From assembly GCF_000732195.1 (NCBI RefSeq), contig NZ_JNNU01000007.1:248001-312000 (forward strand): 64,000 nt of DNA, read 5' to 3'. This DNA is from Neorhizobium vignae (GTDB lineage Bacteria > Pseudomonadota > Alphaproteobacteria > Rhizobiales > Rhizobiaceae). Position numbers and translations under genes: made by a program. Of the stretch, positions 52,366 to 61,428 are shown piece by piece; position 1 is the first letter of the stretch; the number at the start of each line of letters is the position of its first letter. The notes beneath the pieces are model-generated. The model was not told the DNA's origin. It worked only from the letters and a program-made list of their open reading frames with translations, and made no database searches.

Positions 52366-53784
52366 ATGAGCGATATCGGCGAGGATCACCGCCTGCGCAC
52401 AAAGACCGACGATGCCGGTGACGACATCTATTCCGAGGACGGCTCGATCCGCGCCGACTTCCTGGCCATGGTCGGGGCGGCGATCGCCGATCGCGACACG
52501 CTTTTCCTGCGCAGCCACGTGGCGCGCCTGCACGAATCGGAACTCGGCGACCTGCTCGAAGCCATCCTGCCCGACCAGCGCCACGCGCTCGTGCGGCTGC
52601 TCGGCGACGACTTCGACCTGACCGCGCTGACCGAAGTCGACGAAAACATCCGCATGGAGATCGTCGACCAGATGTCGAACGCGCAGATCGCGGCGGCGAT
52701 CGGCGAACTCGATTCGGACGACGCGGTCTACATTCTCGAAGACCTCGACCACGAGGACCGGGAAGAGATTCTCGCGCAACTGCCGTTCACCGAGCGGGTG
52801 AGGCTGCGCCGCGCGCTCGACTATCCCGAACAGTCGGCCGGCCGCCGCATGCAGACGGAATTCGTCGCGGTGCCGCCGTTCTGGACCGTCGGCCAGACGA
52901 TCGACTACATGCGCGACGAGGAGGACCTGCCGGAGAGCTTTACCCAGATCTTCGTGATCGACCCGACCTTCAAGCTGCTCGGCGTGCTCGACCTCGACCG
53001 CATCCTGCGCGCCAAGCGGCAGGTGAAGATCGAGACGATCATGCGGGAGACGAACTACCCGATTCCGGCCGACATGGACCAGGAAGAGGCAGCCCGGCTC
53101 TTCGAGCAATACGACTTGCTCTCGGCCGCCGTCGTCGACGATAACGGCCGGCTGGTCGGCGTGCTGACCATCGACGACGTGGTCGACGTCATCCAGGAAG
53201 AGGCGGAGGAGGACATCATGCGCCTCTCCGGCGTCGGCGACGAAGAATTGTCCGACTCGGTCCGCGAAACCTCGCGGTCCCGCGTGCCGTGGCTGTTGGT
53301 CAATCTGTTCACCGCCTTCATTTCCGCGTCGGTGATCTCGCTGTTCGAAGCGACGATCGAGCAGGTGGTGGCGCTGGCCATCCTGATGCCGATCGTTGCC
53401 GGCATGGGCGGCAATGCCGGCTCGCAGACGATGACGGTGACGGTGAGGGCGCTTGCGACCCGCGATCTCGACATTCACAATGCCTGGCGCGTCGCGCGAC
53501 GCGAGGCTGGCGTCGGCCTGATCAATGGCGTGGTGATCGGCTGTCTCGTCGGCATGGTGGCCGGCCTGTGGTTCAACGATGTCCATATCGGCGGGCTGAT
53601 CGCCACCGCCATGCTGATCAATATGTTTGCGGCCGCCATGGCCGGCATCATGATCCCGCTGCTGCTGGACCGGGCCGGGGCCGATCCGGCGGTATCGTCG
53701 GCGGTGTTCGTCACGGCGATTACCGATACGACCGGTTTCTTCTCGTTTCTCGGTCTCGCGACCTGGTGGTTCATGGTCGGCTGA
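52366..53784 (+). CDS. mgtE: Magnesium transporter MgtE
   Basis: A 472-residue Mg2+ channel with the full MgtE layout: N-terminal helical domain (DLLEAILPDQRHALVRLLGD), two CBS domains (DRILRAKRQVKIETIM, ... VLTIDDVVDVIQEEAEED), then five helices with AGMGGNAGSQTMTVTVRALA and the pore region FVTAITDTTGFFSFLGLATW. The Asp in AITDTTGF matches the selectivity residue. Cytosolic Mg2+ binding closes the channel. A MerR regulator gene follows 57 bases on. Confidence 0.96.
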   Translation: MSDIGEDHRLRTKTDDAGDDIYSEDGSIRADFLAMVGAAIADRDTLFLRSHVARLHESELGDLLEAILPDQRHALVRLLGDDFDLTALTEVDENIRMEIVDQMSNAQIAAAIGELDSDDAVYILEDLDHEDREEILAQLPFTERVRLRRALDYPEQSAGRRMQTEFVAVPPFWTVGQTIDYMRDEEDLPESFTQIFVIDPTFKLLGVLDLDRILRAKRQVKIETIMRETNYPIPADMDQEEAARLFEQYDLLSAAVVDDNGRLVGVLTIDDVVDVIQEEAEEDIMRLSGVGDEELSDSVRETSRSRVPWLLVNLFTAFISASVISLFEATIEQVVALAILMPIVAGMGGNAGSQTMTVTVRALATRDLDIHNAWRVARREAGVGLINGVVIGCLVGMVAGLWFNDVHIGGLIATAMLINMFAAAMAGIMIPLLLDRAGADPAVSSAVFVTAITDTTGFFSFLGLATWWFMVG

Positions 53785-53793
53785 CCTCAAAAA

Positions 53794-53815
53794 TTGACTG
53801 TTACGTAAAAGTCAA
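53794..53815. promoter_or_regulatory. Dyad operator upstream of MerR regulator gene
   Basis: TTGACT-G-TTACGTAA-A-AGTCAA is a 22-base inverted repeat with a perfect 8-base core palindrome (TTACGTAA) and 6-base arms; only the spacer pair breaks symmetry. It begins 27 bases before the regulator's start, consistent with MerR-type autoregulation. The TTACGTAA core recalls LiuR-type sites of proteobacteria, an unconfirmed comparison. Confidence 0.65.
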
Positions 53816-53841
53816 TTAGTTTGACTGACGAGTAGCAGGAC

Positions 53842-54234
53842 ATGATCGTGAACAAATATTATAGCATTACGGAGCTGACGCGTGAATTCGGGGTCTCGAC
53901 CCGCACGCTGCGCTTCTATGAGGACGAGGGGCTGATCCACCCCGAACGCCGGGGTCGCACGCGGCTTTTCCGGGCAACGGATCGCCGGCTGATCCAGGAA
54001 ATCCTGCGCGGCCGCCGGATCGGCTTCACGATCGCCGAGATCCGCGAAATCATTCAGGTCTACAAGGAACCGCCGGGAGAGCTGGGGCAGCTCAAACTCC
54101 TGATGACGCGCCTCGACGAGAAGCGCAACGACCTGCGGCAGAAACGCAAGGATATCGACGACACGCTGAGCGAACTCGACAATGTCGAGGAAGCCTGCCT
54201 GACCCGGCTTGCCGAAATCGGCGTCGGGACCTGA
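53842..54234 (+). CDS. MerR family transcriptional regulator (possibly LiuR-like)
   Basis: A 130-residue MerR regulator. The winged helix-turn-helix is YYSITELTREFGVSTRTLRF with YEDEGLIHPERRGRTRLFRA, followed by the dimerisation coiled coil (KLLMTRLDEKRNDLRQKRKD). No metal-binding Cys are present except C-terminal CLTRL, so it is not a metal sensor of the MerR/CueR type. The sequence is of the group in which LiuR (branched-chain amino acid and acyl-CoA degradation) lies; no such enzymes are encoded nearby, so its targets lie elsewhere. A clear dyad precedes it. Confidence 0.9.
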   Translation: MIVNKYYSITELTREFGVSTRTLRFYEDEGLIHPERRGRTRLFRATDRRLIQEILRGRRIGFTIAEIREIIQVYKEPPGELGQLKLLMTRLDEKRNDLRQKRKDIDDTLSELDNVEEACLTRLAEIGVGT

Positions 54235-54250
54235 TCTTCCACAAACCCGG

Positions 54251-55237
54251 CTATTGCGCCTCGATCGAGCATTGCTCGGCGAGCGACTGCACCCGCTCGT
54301 CCTGCGGCGCGATGGTGCCGGATTGCAGCTGCGTCATCAGCGACTGGGCGATGAGCTTGTCGGCCGTGCAGCCGCAGAATTTCTGGCAGAGACCGCGGTC
54401 GTTGCCCTGGCCGGTGCAGCCCGCTTCGCAGCTTCGGACATAGCCGATCCGCGGGTCGGGCGGGGGGGCGGGGTGCACGAGCGAGAAGAGATAGACGAGC
54501 GCGATCAGCACCGGTTGGTGGACGAGATAGACGATCAGGCTGTGGCGGCCGGCTGTCGAGAGCAGGTTCGGCTGCGTCTGGACGGCGGCGAGCCTCGGCA
54601 GCCAGTTCCGCGATAGCGCGACCCGCGCGACCGCCACGCCGGCCAGCAGGGCGGCGATCCAGGGAAACAGCGGCACATAGTCGTTCGAGCGGGGCGGGAT
54701 TTCGGCAAAGCCGAGCCAGCTCAGGTAACGGGCGTCGAACAGGGCCGAATCTAGGGCGCCGGGCACAAGGCTGTAGTCGACGATCATTGCTACAATGACC
54801 AGAACGACAATCGCGCCGGTCAGAAGTGGGGGCAGGCGCAGGAAGGCGAGGCCGATCAGGCTCGACAGCGCGATATTGTGCAGGATGCCGAAATAGATCC
54901 ATTCGCCCGGAAAGGCGATCAGCGTCGCGATGCTGATCGCGAGCGCGGCACCCGCGACCATGGCGAAACGCTTCCAGAAGGATTGCCAGCGGATCGCCGG
55001 GAAATGCGCGAGAACGAGGCTGACGCCCGCCAGGAACAGGAAGGAGCTGGCGATGGCGCGAGCATAGACCTTGAAGACGCCCTGGGTCGCCGTGCCGGGA
55101 TCGACATAGCCGAAAAATTCGAGATCCCAGGTGAAGTGATAGGTCGCCATGGCGATGAGCGCGACGCCGCGCAGCGTATCGATCAGCGTGATGCGGGGTC
55201 TCCGCGGGGCGTGATTTTCGGTTTCGGCACCAGTCAC
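54251..55237 (-). CDS. DUF1624 (heparan-alpha-glucosaminide N-acetyltransferase-like) membrane protein with Cys-rich tail
   Basis: A 328-residue membrane protein with about eight helices. The start TLIDTLRGVALIAMATYHFT matches the DUF1624/acyltransferase-3-like group related to heparan-alpha-glucosaminide acetyltransferase; the middle YFGILHNIALSSLIGLAFL and GRHSLIVYLVHQPVLIAL are typical. After the last helix comes a tail of about 65 residues with CEAGC, CQKFCGC and a late Cys, likely a disulfide-bonded periplasmic piece. The GTG at 55237 follows GGAAAG at good spacing; longer readings run into the DUF599 gene. It lies 23 bases after the DUF599 gene on the same strand. Confidence 0.85.
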   Translation of the reverse strand: MTGAETENHAPRRPRITLIDTLRGVALIAMATYHFTWDLEFFGYVDPGTATQGVFKVYARAIASSFLFLAGVSLVLAHFPAIRWQSFWKRFAMVAGAALAISIATLIAFPGEWIYFGILHNIALSSLIGLAFLRLPPLLTGAIVVLVIVAMIVDYSLVPGALDSALFDARYLSWLGFAEIPPRSNDYVPLFPWIAALLAGVAVARVALSRNWLPRLAAVQTQPNLLSTAGRHSLIVYLVHQPVLIALVYLFSLVHPAPPPDPRIGYVRSCEAGCTGQGNDRGLCQKFCGCTADKLIAQSLMTQLQSGTIAPQDERVQSLAEQCSIEAQ

Positions 55238-55260
55238 TGCTTGTCTTTCCGGATTAAATG

Positions 55261-55959
55261 TCAGGGCGTCCCGCGGTCCATGATCGCCAGCCTGGCCTCG
55301 GAGAAATACTGGCGGCGGGTGAGCACGACGACCACGACAAGGGTCATCGCGATGAACATATAGGGCCCGATGAACCAACCGAGATAGCCGACCGATAAAA
55401 ACAGTGCCCGCAGGCCGGAATTGAAATGACCGGCCGCGATCGTGTTCATCCGCACCACCTGATCGGCGGCACGTTCGGCAGCAGCGCGGTCGGCATGGGT
55501 GTCGTGCATCATCGGCAGGGCGCCGAAAAGAATGGTGCAGTAGTTGAACAGCCGGTAGGACCAGCCGAACTTGAAGAAGGAATACCCGAACAGGAAGGTG
55601 AGGCCGGCCACCTTGAGTTCGAAGGCCGTGCGGCCGCCGTAAGCGACGAAGGGCAGGTCGCGGAAGACCGCTTCCACCTGTTCGGTGGCGCCCAGCAGCG
55701 CGAAACAGCCGCCGATCGCGAAGATCGACGTCGAGGCGAAGAAGGCGGTGCCGTTCTGCAGACCCGCCAAAATCTGAGTATCGATCATCTTCAGGTCGCG
55801 GCGGAGCGAGTTGTAGATCCAGTCCTTCCGCCGTTCTGCCATCGCCCGGTTGAGGCTGGCGCGCGGAAACAGCCGTGAGCCGGCGCCGGCGGTGACCCAG
55901 GAATAAAGGGCCCAAAGCACGGCAAAGAGGGCAAGCGCAACATAATCAGCGTTCGTCAT
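55261..55959 (-). CDS. DUF599 membrane protein
   Basis: A 232-residue DUF599 protein with about four helices and the motif LQNGTAFFASTSIFAIGGC. Another conserved part is LFGALPMMHDTHADRAAA with FNSGLRALFL. Function unknown. The ATG (MTNADYVAL) is chosen; a GTG 9 bases upstream is possible. It leads the small minus-strand operon with the DUF1624 gene. Confidence 0.9.
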   Translation of the reverse strand: MTNADYVALALFAVLWALYSWVTAGAGSRLFPRASLNRAMAERRKDWIYNSLRRDLKMIDTQILAGLQNGTAFFASTSIFAIGGCFALLGATEQVEAVFRDLPFVAYGGRTAFELKVAGLTFLFGYSFFKFGWSYRLFNYCTILFGALPMMHDTHADRAAAERAADQVVRMNTIAAGHFNSGLRALFLSVGYLGWFIGPYMFIAMTLVVVVVLTRRQYFSEARLAIMDRGTP

Positions 55960-56202
55960 AGGCCTCACCGTCGGAATCGGTCTTGATCCGTCCCGTCATG
56001 CTTTGTTTCGGTTTCGGCGGCAAGCCTCCTGCATCCGGAAGGGAACTATTAGGGCTGGGCAGGCGTTGCGAGCATGACCAGCCTGGATCTCCGCCATGTT
56101 TCCGCCATTTTTGGATTGCGCAGGCGGCGGGATTTTAATAGATCATTAGCCATGACGACCCGGAGCGGACGTTAATCAATGCGGCAAGAACCTGGAGACG
56201 AC

Positions 56203-56304
56203 ATGGAAGATACCGTTCAGAAGTCCTGCTGGGGCGTGACCTTCAAGGCGCTGGTAGGATTTGCAGGTGCCTTGGCCCTCGCGTATCTTTTCGGCGCTAT
56301 CTGA
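56203..56304 (+). CDS. 33-residue small membrane protein
   Basis: A short open frame: MEDTVQKSCWGVTFKALVGF followed by AGALALAYLFGAI, one predicted membrane helix after a short polar start. CCTGGAGAC lies 5-12 bases before the ATG, a good ribosome site, and the frame uses typical codons. It lies alone between the divergent DUF599 gene and sdaA. It may be a real micro-protein; its function is unknown. Confidence 0.6.
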   Translation: MEDTVQKSCWGVTFKALVGFAGALALAYLFGAI

Positions 56305-56471
56305 CCGTCTCAGTGAAATTCCAGAATTTCGGTCCTCGGCGTGGTATTCGTACCGCGCCGTTTCTATTTAAGACCATGTCGCGGCCGGTTCACCGGATGT
56401 CGGGCAACCGCCGAGACACGGCGGCGGTCTGACATAGGCTTGCCCATCCTAGTATCACCGCACGGATTCCC

Positions 56472-57872
56472 ATGTTCCTGTCCGTTTTCGACGTTTTCAA
56501 GATTGGTATCGGTCCGTCGAGCTCCCACACGATGGGACCGATGTCGGCCGCCAACCGCTTCCTGGATCTCATTCTGTCCAACGACTGGCCGCGGCCGACC
56601 GGCGCGCATGTCGCGGCCCTGAAGGTGAGCCTGCACGGTTCGCTAGCGTTCACCGGGATCGGTCACGGAACGGGCAGGGCGGTCATACTGGGCCTGGTCG
56701 GCGAGGAGCCGCACTCCGTCAATCCCGACAGGATGGACGAGATCATCAGCGAAGTGGAGCGCAGCGGCCGCGTCGCCCCGCCCGGCCATCCGGCTTACGA
56801 ATTCCAGCCGCGGACCGACCTGATCTTCGACAAGAAGCAGCCCTTGCCGGGCCATGCCAACGGCATGAGTTTTTCCGCCCTGGACCGCGACGGCCGGCTT
56901 CTCCTGAAACGCATCTACTATTCGATCGGCGGCGGTTTCGTGGTGACCGATACCGAGCTGGAGGCCATGCGTACGCCTAGGAAATCGGCAGGCGATGCGC
57001 GTATTCCCTATCCCTTCGCCTCCGCCAGGCAGATGCTCGACATGGCACGCGGTTCGGGCCTGACGATCGCGCAGATGAAGCGCGCCAACGAGGAAACGAA
57101 GATGAGCTCCGCCGAACTCGATGCCGGTCTCGACCGCATCTGGGAAGCGATGTCGAGCTGTATCGACCGCGGCCTCAAGGTCGACGGGATCATGCCCGGC
57201 GGGCTGAAGGTGAAGCGCCGCGCGAAGTCGATCCACGACAAGCTGAACGAGGAATGGCGCAGCAACCGCTTGAACCCGTTGCTCGCCAACGACTGGCTGA
57301 GCGTCTATGCGATGGCGGTCAACGAGGAGAATGCCGGCGGCGGGCGGGTGGTGACGGCACCGACCAACGGCGCCGCGGGCGTCATCCCGGCGACGGTACG
57401 CTATTACCTGCATTTCCACGAGGACGCGACCCAGGCCGACGTCCACAACTTCCTGCTGACGGCCGCTGCCATCGGCGGCATCATCAAGCACAATGCCTCG
57501 ATCTCGGGCGCCGAAGTCGGCTGTCAGGGCGAAGTGGGCTCGGCCGCCGCCATGGCTGCGGCAGGCCTTGCGGCTGTCATGGGCGGCTCGCCGGAGCAGA
57601 TCGAGAACGCCGCCGAGATCGCGCTGGAACACCATCTCGGCATGACCTGCGATCCGATCGCGGGCCTCGTGCAGGTGCCCTGCATCGAGCGCAACGCGCT
57701 CGGGGCCGTCAAGGCGGTCACGGCCGCGTCGCTCGCCATCAAGGGCGACGGAACGCATTTCGTGCCGCTCGACGCCTGTATCGAGACCATGCGCCAGACC
57801 GGCAACGACATGAGCGAGAAATACAAGGAAACCTCGACCGGCGGCCTCGCCGTCAACGTCGTCGAGTGCTGA
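56472..57872 (+). CDS. sdaA: L-serine ammonia-lyase (iron-sulfur)
   Basis: A 466-residue single-chain L-serine dehydratase that converts serine to pyruvate and ammonia, using a [4Fe-4S] cluster. The beta domain starts with [19 protein letters not shown]; cluster cysteines are Cys351 (GCQGEVGSA), Cys393 (TCDPIAG) and Cys404 (VPCIERN), and the protein ends in Cys466, which in this family enters the active site as a built-in ligand. Normal length. Glycine cleavage plus serine hydroxymethyltransferase make serine, so gcv and sdaA can complete glycine use as carbon source. Confidence 0.96.
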   Translation: MFLSVFDVFKIGIGPSSSHTMGPMSAANRFLDLILSNDWPRPTGAHVAALKVSLHGSLAFTGIGHGTGRAVILGLVGEEPHSVNPDRMDEIISEVERSGRVAPPGHPAYEFQPRTDLIFDKKQPLPGHANGMSFSALDRDGRLLLKRIYYSIGGGFVVTDTELEAMRTPRKSAGDARIPYPFASARQMLDMARGSGLTIAQMKRANEETKMSSAELDAGLDRIWEAMSSCIDRGLKVDGIMPGGLKVKRRAKSIHDKLNEEWRSNRLNPLLANDWLSVYAMAVNEENAGGGRVVTAPTNGAAGVIPATVRYYLHFHEDATQADVHNFLLTAAAIGGIIKHNASISGAEVGCQGEVGSAAAMAAAGLAAVMGGSPEQIENAAEIALEHHLGMTCDPIAGLVQVPCIERNALGAVKAVTAASLAIKGDGTHFVPLDACIETMRQTGNDMSEKYKETSTGGLAVNVVEC

Positions 57873-57941
57873 ACCGTCCGCGCTGTGGAGTGAACCGAGC
57901 AAACGCTTGACCTCACGTGCGGATGGGTCTTCAACAAAACC

Positions 57942-58379
57942 ATGGCTCTACATCTCATCAAACTCTGCGTCGGCGCCGATTCGATCCAGGATCTCCAGGA
58001 CTGGGTCGCCGAGCGGTCGCTCAATGCGATGGCTGCCGGCCTCGAGCCGCACAGCATCCATACGACCCGCATGGTGCCGAAGCGCATGGAGGAACTGCTC
58101 GACGACGGATCGCTCTACTGGGTGATCAAGGGGCAGGTGATGGCGCGGCAGAAGCTGCTCGACATCCGCACCGTCACCGGCGGCGACGGCATCCAGCGCT
58201 GCCAGCTGGTGCTCGGGCCGGAGGTCATCGAGACTGCGCCGCAGCCGAAGCGACCCTTCCAGGGATGGCGGTATCTGAAAAACGAGGAAGCGCCGCGCGA
58301 CCTCGGTAAACTGGGCGAGGACGTTGCGGCGCTTCCGGAAGATCTGCGGCGAGAACTCGCCGATCTTGGACTTCTATAA
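57942..58379 (+). CDS. DUF1489 family protein
   Basis: A 145-residue protein of the alphaproteobacterial DUF1489 family, with MALHLIKLCVGADSIQDLQDW at the start and TTRMVPKRMEELLDDGSLYW in the middle, then FQGWRYL with KNEEAPRDLG. Function unknown; the gene is widely conserved in Rhizobiales and usually near-constant in length. It lies 69 bases after sdaA in the same direction. Confidence 0.92.
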   Translation: MALHLIKLCVGADSIQDLQDWVAERSLNAMAAGLEPHSIHTTRMVPKRMEELLDDGSLYWVIKGQVMARQKLLDIRTVTGGDGIQRCQLVLGPEVIETAPQPKRPFQGWRYLKNEEAPRDLGKLGEDVAALPEDLRRELADLGLL

Positions 58380-58416
58380 CGGCAAGGCTTGGCTGATCCG
58401 CTCTGCTCGATCCTGA

Positions 58417-58686
58417 TCAGCGAAGCTTGATGCGAACCGGCGCACGGCCGGCGCGGATGCCGATATGCAGGTGGACATTGGCTTCCGGCTGGGAGTGACG
58501 CCAGGCGCGGGCGCCATGGCTGAGCAGCATGGAAACCAGGTCGCGGGTCTTTTCCTTGGAGCGGTTCAAGCCGAGACCGGCAAGCCGCATGGCCGCCTCG
58601 TGAAGCGGGTTGAGGGCGACGCCCTTCGCTCTGGACTTCTGCGCCGGCCTGAAGGCCAGTTCTGCGCTGTTTTCATTCATTGCCAT
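58417..58686 (-). CDS. Small hypothetical protein
   Basis: An 89-residue basic protein (ENSAELAFRPAQKSRAKGVA, then GLNRSKEKTRDLVSMLLSHG) with no signal peptide, membrane segment or recognised domain. The end is rich in His and Arg (ANVHLHIGIRAGRAPVRIKLR-type). Start at 58686 or the next ATG 6 bases in. It lies between DUF1489 (convergent) and the carboxypeptidase gene. Confidence 0.65.
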   Translation of the reverse strand: MAMNENSAELAFRPAQKSRAKGVALNPLHEAAMRLAGLGLNRSKEKTRDLVSMLLSHGARAWRHSQPEANVHLHIGIRAGRAPVRIKLR

Positions 58687-58772
58687 CGGAAACCCCGTCT
58701 ACGCGTTACTTTCGAGATCCCTCCGCGCCGAAAACCCGGCGCGGGTATTTCCTTGATCGCCGCCGGCGACGC

Positions 58773-60326
58773 TCACTGAAGCGACGCCCAGCAGCTGATG
58801 CCCTTCTTCTTCAGCACGTTGCAGGCATCGATGGCCGTCTTCTGGTCGTCGAAGCCGCCGAAGCGGGCACGGTAGATCTGTTCGCCATTGTTGCTGAAGG
58901 CGACGGTGAAGGGTTTGGCGGAACGCAATACCTTGCCGCCTTTATCCTGCGCATTCTGCAGGAGATCCTGAGCTTGCTTCTGGTTCGGCGATGCGCCGAT
59001 CTGAATGACCCAGCCGTTCGACGCCATCGACGCCTCGGACGAGGGCTTCGCGGATGTCGCGGAGACGGAGGCCTTAGTGGAAGCGGTCGTCACCTCATCG
59101 ACGGAAGAACGGGCCGCCCGGTGCGCCACGGCCACCTCGGCCTTGGCCGGCATATATTCCGGAGCCGGCGTCGGGACGGCGGAGACGCCGGCCATTGCCG
59201 AGTTCATCGCCTGGGTGATGACCTTCTTCTGTTCCGGCTCCGCTGCATAGGCCGATGCGGCTGCAGCCTGCTGCTCGGCATAACGGGCGCCCGGCAGGGG
59301 ACCGCTCGGCGGCAGGTCGAGGGCGGCCATCTGGCGCGCGTCGGACTGGGATGCTGTAACCGGCGCAACGGACCTGACCGGCACGGACGGCGCGGGCGCA
59401 GCCGGGGCCACCTGGGCGATCAGGTTGCTGCTGCCGCCACGAGACGCCTCCGGAAGATACTCCGCGACCAGCTTGCGCATCGTCGCGTCTCGGGCAGCGC
59501 TGGAGCGGCCGCCGAGCACGACGGCGACGATCGAACGTCCGTCGAGCTGGGCCGAGGTTGCAAGATTGCTGCCGGCGGCGCGGGTGTAACCGGTCTTGAT
59601 GCCGTCGACGCCCTTGACGTTGCCGACGAGGCGATTGTGATTGCCGATCGTCTGCTTGCCAAAATTGAAGCTGCGGATCGCGAAGTAGCCGTAATACTGC
59701 GGGAAGTGCTGGCGCAGGGCCATGCCGAGACGGGCCTGATCGCGCGCCGTCGTCATCTGCGCCGTGTTCGGCAGGCCGTTGGCGTTGCGATAGGTGGTGC
59801 GGGTCATGCCGAGCGCACGCGCCTTGCCGGTCATCAACGATGCAAAGCGCTCTTCGGAGCCGCCGATGAATTCACCGAGAGCGGTGGCGATGTCGTTGGC
59901 GGAGCGTGTGACGAGTGCGCGGATGGCCTGATCGACCGAGACGGAGCCGCCGGCACGAACGCCGAGCTTGGAGGGCGGCTCGGATGCGGCATGAGCGGAG
60001 ACCGGGACTTGCGTGTCGAGACTGATCCGGCCAGCTTCAAGCGCTTCGAAAGTCAGGTAGAGCGTCATCATCTTGGTAAGCGACGCGGGATAACGCAGGC
60101 CATCCGGATCCTCGGAATAGAGAACCTTGCCGGTCTTGGCGTCGACCACGATACCGGCGTATTTCGGACCGGCGGCAGCCGGCGTCGAGAATATCGAAAT
60201 CGCCACAGCCAATGTGAAGAGAAATCCGAGGAAACGTCCCGGAACCGTCGCATCGCCCTTGGAAGGGAATGCAGAGAACATTTTTTTCGACACTGCCGCA
60301 CTCATCGCTTGCATCAAGTTAGTCAT
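58773..60326 (-). CDS. D-alanyl-D-alanine carboxypeptidase with C-terminal SPOR domain
   Basis: A 517-residue low-molecular-mass penicillin-binding protein (peptidase S11, DacF-like) that trims the terminal D-Ala of peptidoglycan stem peptides in the periplasm. The signal/anchor helix lies at 30-50; active-site motifs are SLTK (Ser82, Lys85), SAN (142-144) and KTG (244-246). After a long Ala/Pro/Ser-rich linker (about 300-440) comes a SPOR domain (WVIQIGASPNQKQAQDLLQN to the end), which binds denuded glycan and targets proteins to the septum. The S11-SPOR fusion is known in Rhizobiales. The ATG at 60326 is preferred to a GTG 21 bases upstream. Confidence 0.94.
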   Translation of the reverse strand: MTNLMQAMSAAVSKKMFSAFPSKGDATVPGRFLGFLFTLAVAISIFSTPAAAGPKYAGIVVDAKTGKVLYSEDPDGLRYPASLTKMMTLYLTFEALEAGRISLDTQVPVSAHAASEPPSKLGVRAGGSVSVDQAIRALVTRSANDIATALGEFIGGSEERFASLMTGKARALGMTRTTYRNANGLPNTAQMTTARDQARLGMALRQHFPQYYGYFAIRSFNFGKQTIGNHNRLVGNVKGVDGIKTGYTRAAGSNLATSAQLDGRSIVAVVLGGRSSAARDATMRKLVAEYLPEASRGGSSNLIAQVAPAAPAPSVPVRSVAPVTASQSDARQMAALDLPPSGPLPGARYAEQQAAAASAYAAEPEQKKVITQAMNSAMAGVSAVPTPAPEYMPAKAEVAVAHRAARSSVDEVTTASTKASVSATSAKPSSEASMASNGWVIQIGASPNQKQAQDLLQNAQDKGGKVLRSAKPFTVAFSNNGEQIYRARFGGFDDQKTAIDACNVLKKKGISCWASLQ

Positions 60327-60469
60327 ATCCGGACGCGCCCCCGCCACGACCGTTACCCGTCAATCTAGGGGATTAGCGTTACCAAGAGGTTTATGATGAA
60401 CAGCAGCTTGCTTAGATATGCTGCATTTTAGACATCAACTCAGGCTTGGATCCGACCGTCCGTGGCGGC

Positions 60470-61204
60470 TTATTTCGCCAACCGGTTTTGGACAAAGAGG
60501 CGAACTGCGGCATCAATATGTTGCCAATCCCTCAAAAGCGCGCTGGAGAAGCGATAAAGTATCGTCAGGTCCTGTCCGATGTGGATATCTCTCTGGCAGT
60601 CGCCGCCGGTCGCCTTTTCGCCGGTGGCCGGCAGCACGCAGCGCACGACGTAATCCGGCGCACCGGCGACCCGTCCCGTCAGGACGATTTCGCTGCCATA
60701 GCCCGAGTCCCCGCGCAGCCGGTGTAGCGTCAATCCGAAGGCCGCCTGCTGCGGCTCGCCGTCGAACAGTTTGGAGTATATCGGCTCCAGCCGGCCGGAC
60801 ATGTCGCGCGACATGGTGCTCTGGGATAGTTGCAGGAAAATCAATGAGGAAGACTGGGCGACATCATCGAATCGCGACCGCAGGCCGGCGCTGTAACCTT
60901 CGAACTCCGGCCATGTGAGATAGAGGTCGACGCGCTCGGCGATACCGGCCCGGCGCTGGTCGCGGAAGCGAATCGTGTTGGCCGGAAGCTTGATCTCGTC
61001 CTGGCCGATCCGGATCAGGAATTCCTCGGTGCTGTCGGTATGGCCGGCAAGCGCGATACGCTGGCCGAACCAATGCCCACTGATGCTGATCACCGCCGTC
61101 AACAGAGCAAGGACGGCGATGACGACAGTCAGCCGACAGACGAAGCGGTTGGACAGGAGAGGTGCTTCTTCTGCAGCCGAGAGGTTCCGGGTCGGACCTG
61201 CCAT
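60470..61204 (-). CDS. Hypothetical membrane-anchored protein
   Basis: A 244-residue protein with one N-terminal membrane helix (LTVVIAVLALLTAVISISGHWF) and a periplasmic part. That part contains EFLIRIGQDEIKLPANTIRF and VDLYLTWPEFEGYSAGLRSR, and a later VVRCVLPATGEKATGGDCQRD with two Cys that could pair. I do not recognise a family; the look is that of a conserved rhizobial protein. It is a single-gene unit between the carboxypeptidase and the BTLCP gene. Confidence 0.75.
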   Translation of the reverse strand: MAGPTRNLSAAEEAPLLSNRFVCRLTVVIAVLALLTAVISISGHWFGQRIALAGHTDSTEEFLIRIGQDEIKLPANTIRFRDQRRAGIAERVDLYLTWPEFEGYSAGLRSRFDDVAQSSSLIFLQLSQSTMSRDMSGRLEPIYSKLFDGEPQQAAFGLTLHRLRGDSGYGSEIVLTGRVAGAPDYVVRCVLPATGEKATGGDCQRDIHIGQDLTILYRFSSALLRDWQHIDAAVRLFVQNRLAK

Positions 61205-61428
61205 GACGTGCGCTCCATGTTCTCATCCGAGAGGGAATTCGCCAGCGCCGGAACGGAACAGGAATACGGGAAGAGGCCAAGCGATCGATCGCAGTCTGGA
61301 TCGTTATGATTAACGCTTCGTAAAGCAAATCAAATTCGGGACAGTTCGGGCGCTCGCTCGCTGATGTGCGGTCGTGCCCTTGACCGCGGCCCGGATCGCC
61401 GCGGTCTCCTTGTCGATAGGCAGATTGA

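Noticed and set aside
54251..55915. A 554-residue single protein covering the DUF1624 and DUF599 region
   Set aside because: The first 226 residues are a shadow of the DUF599 gene in another frame; the family start is at 55237.
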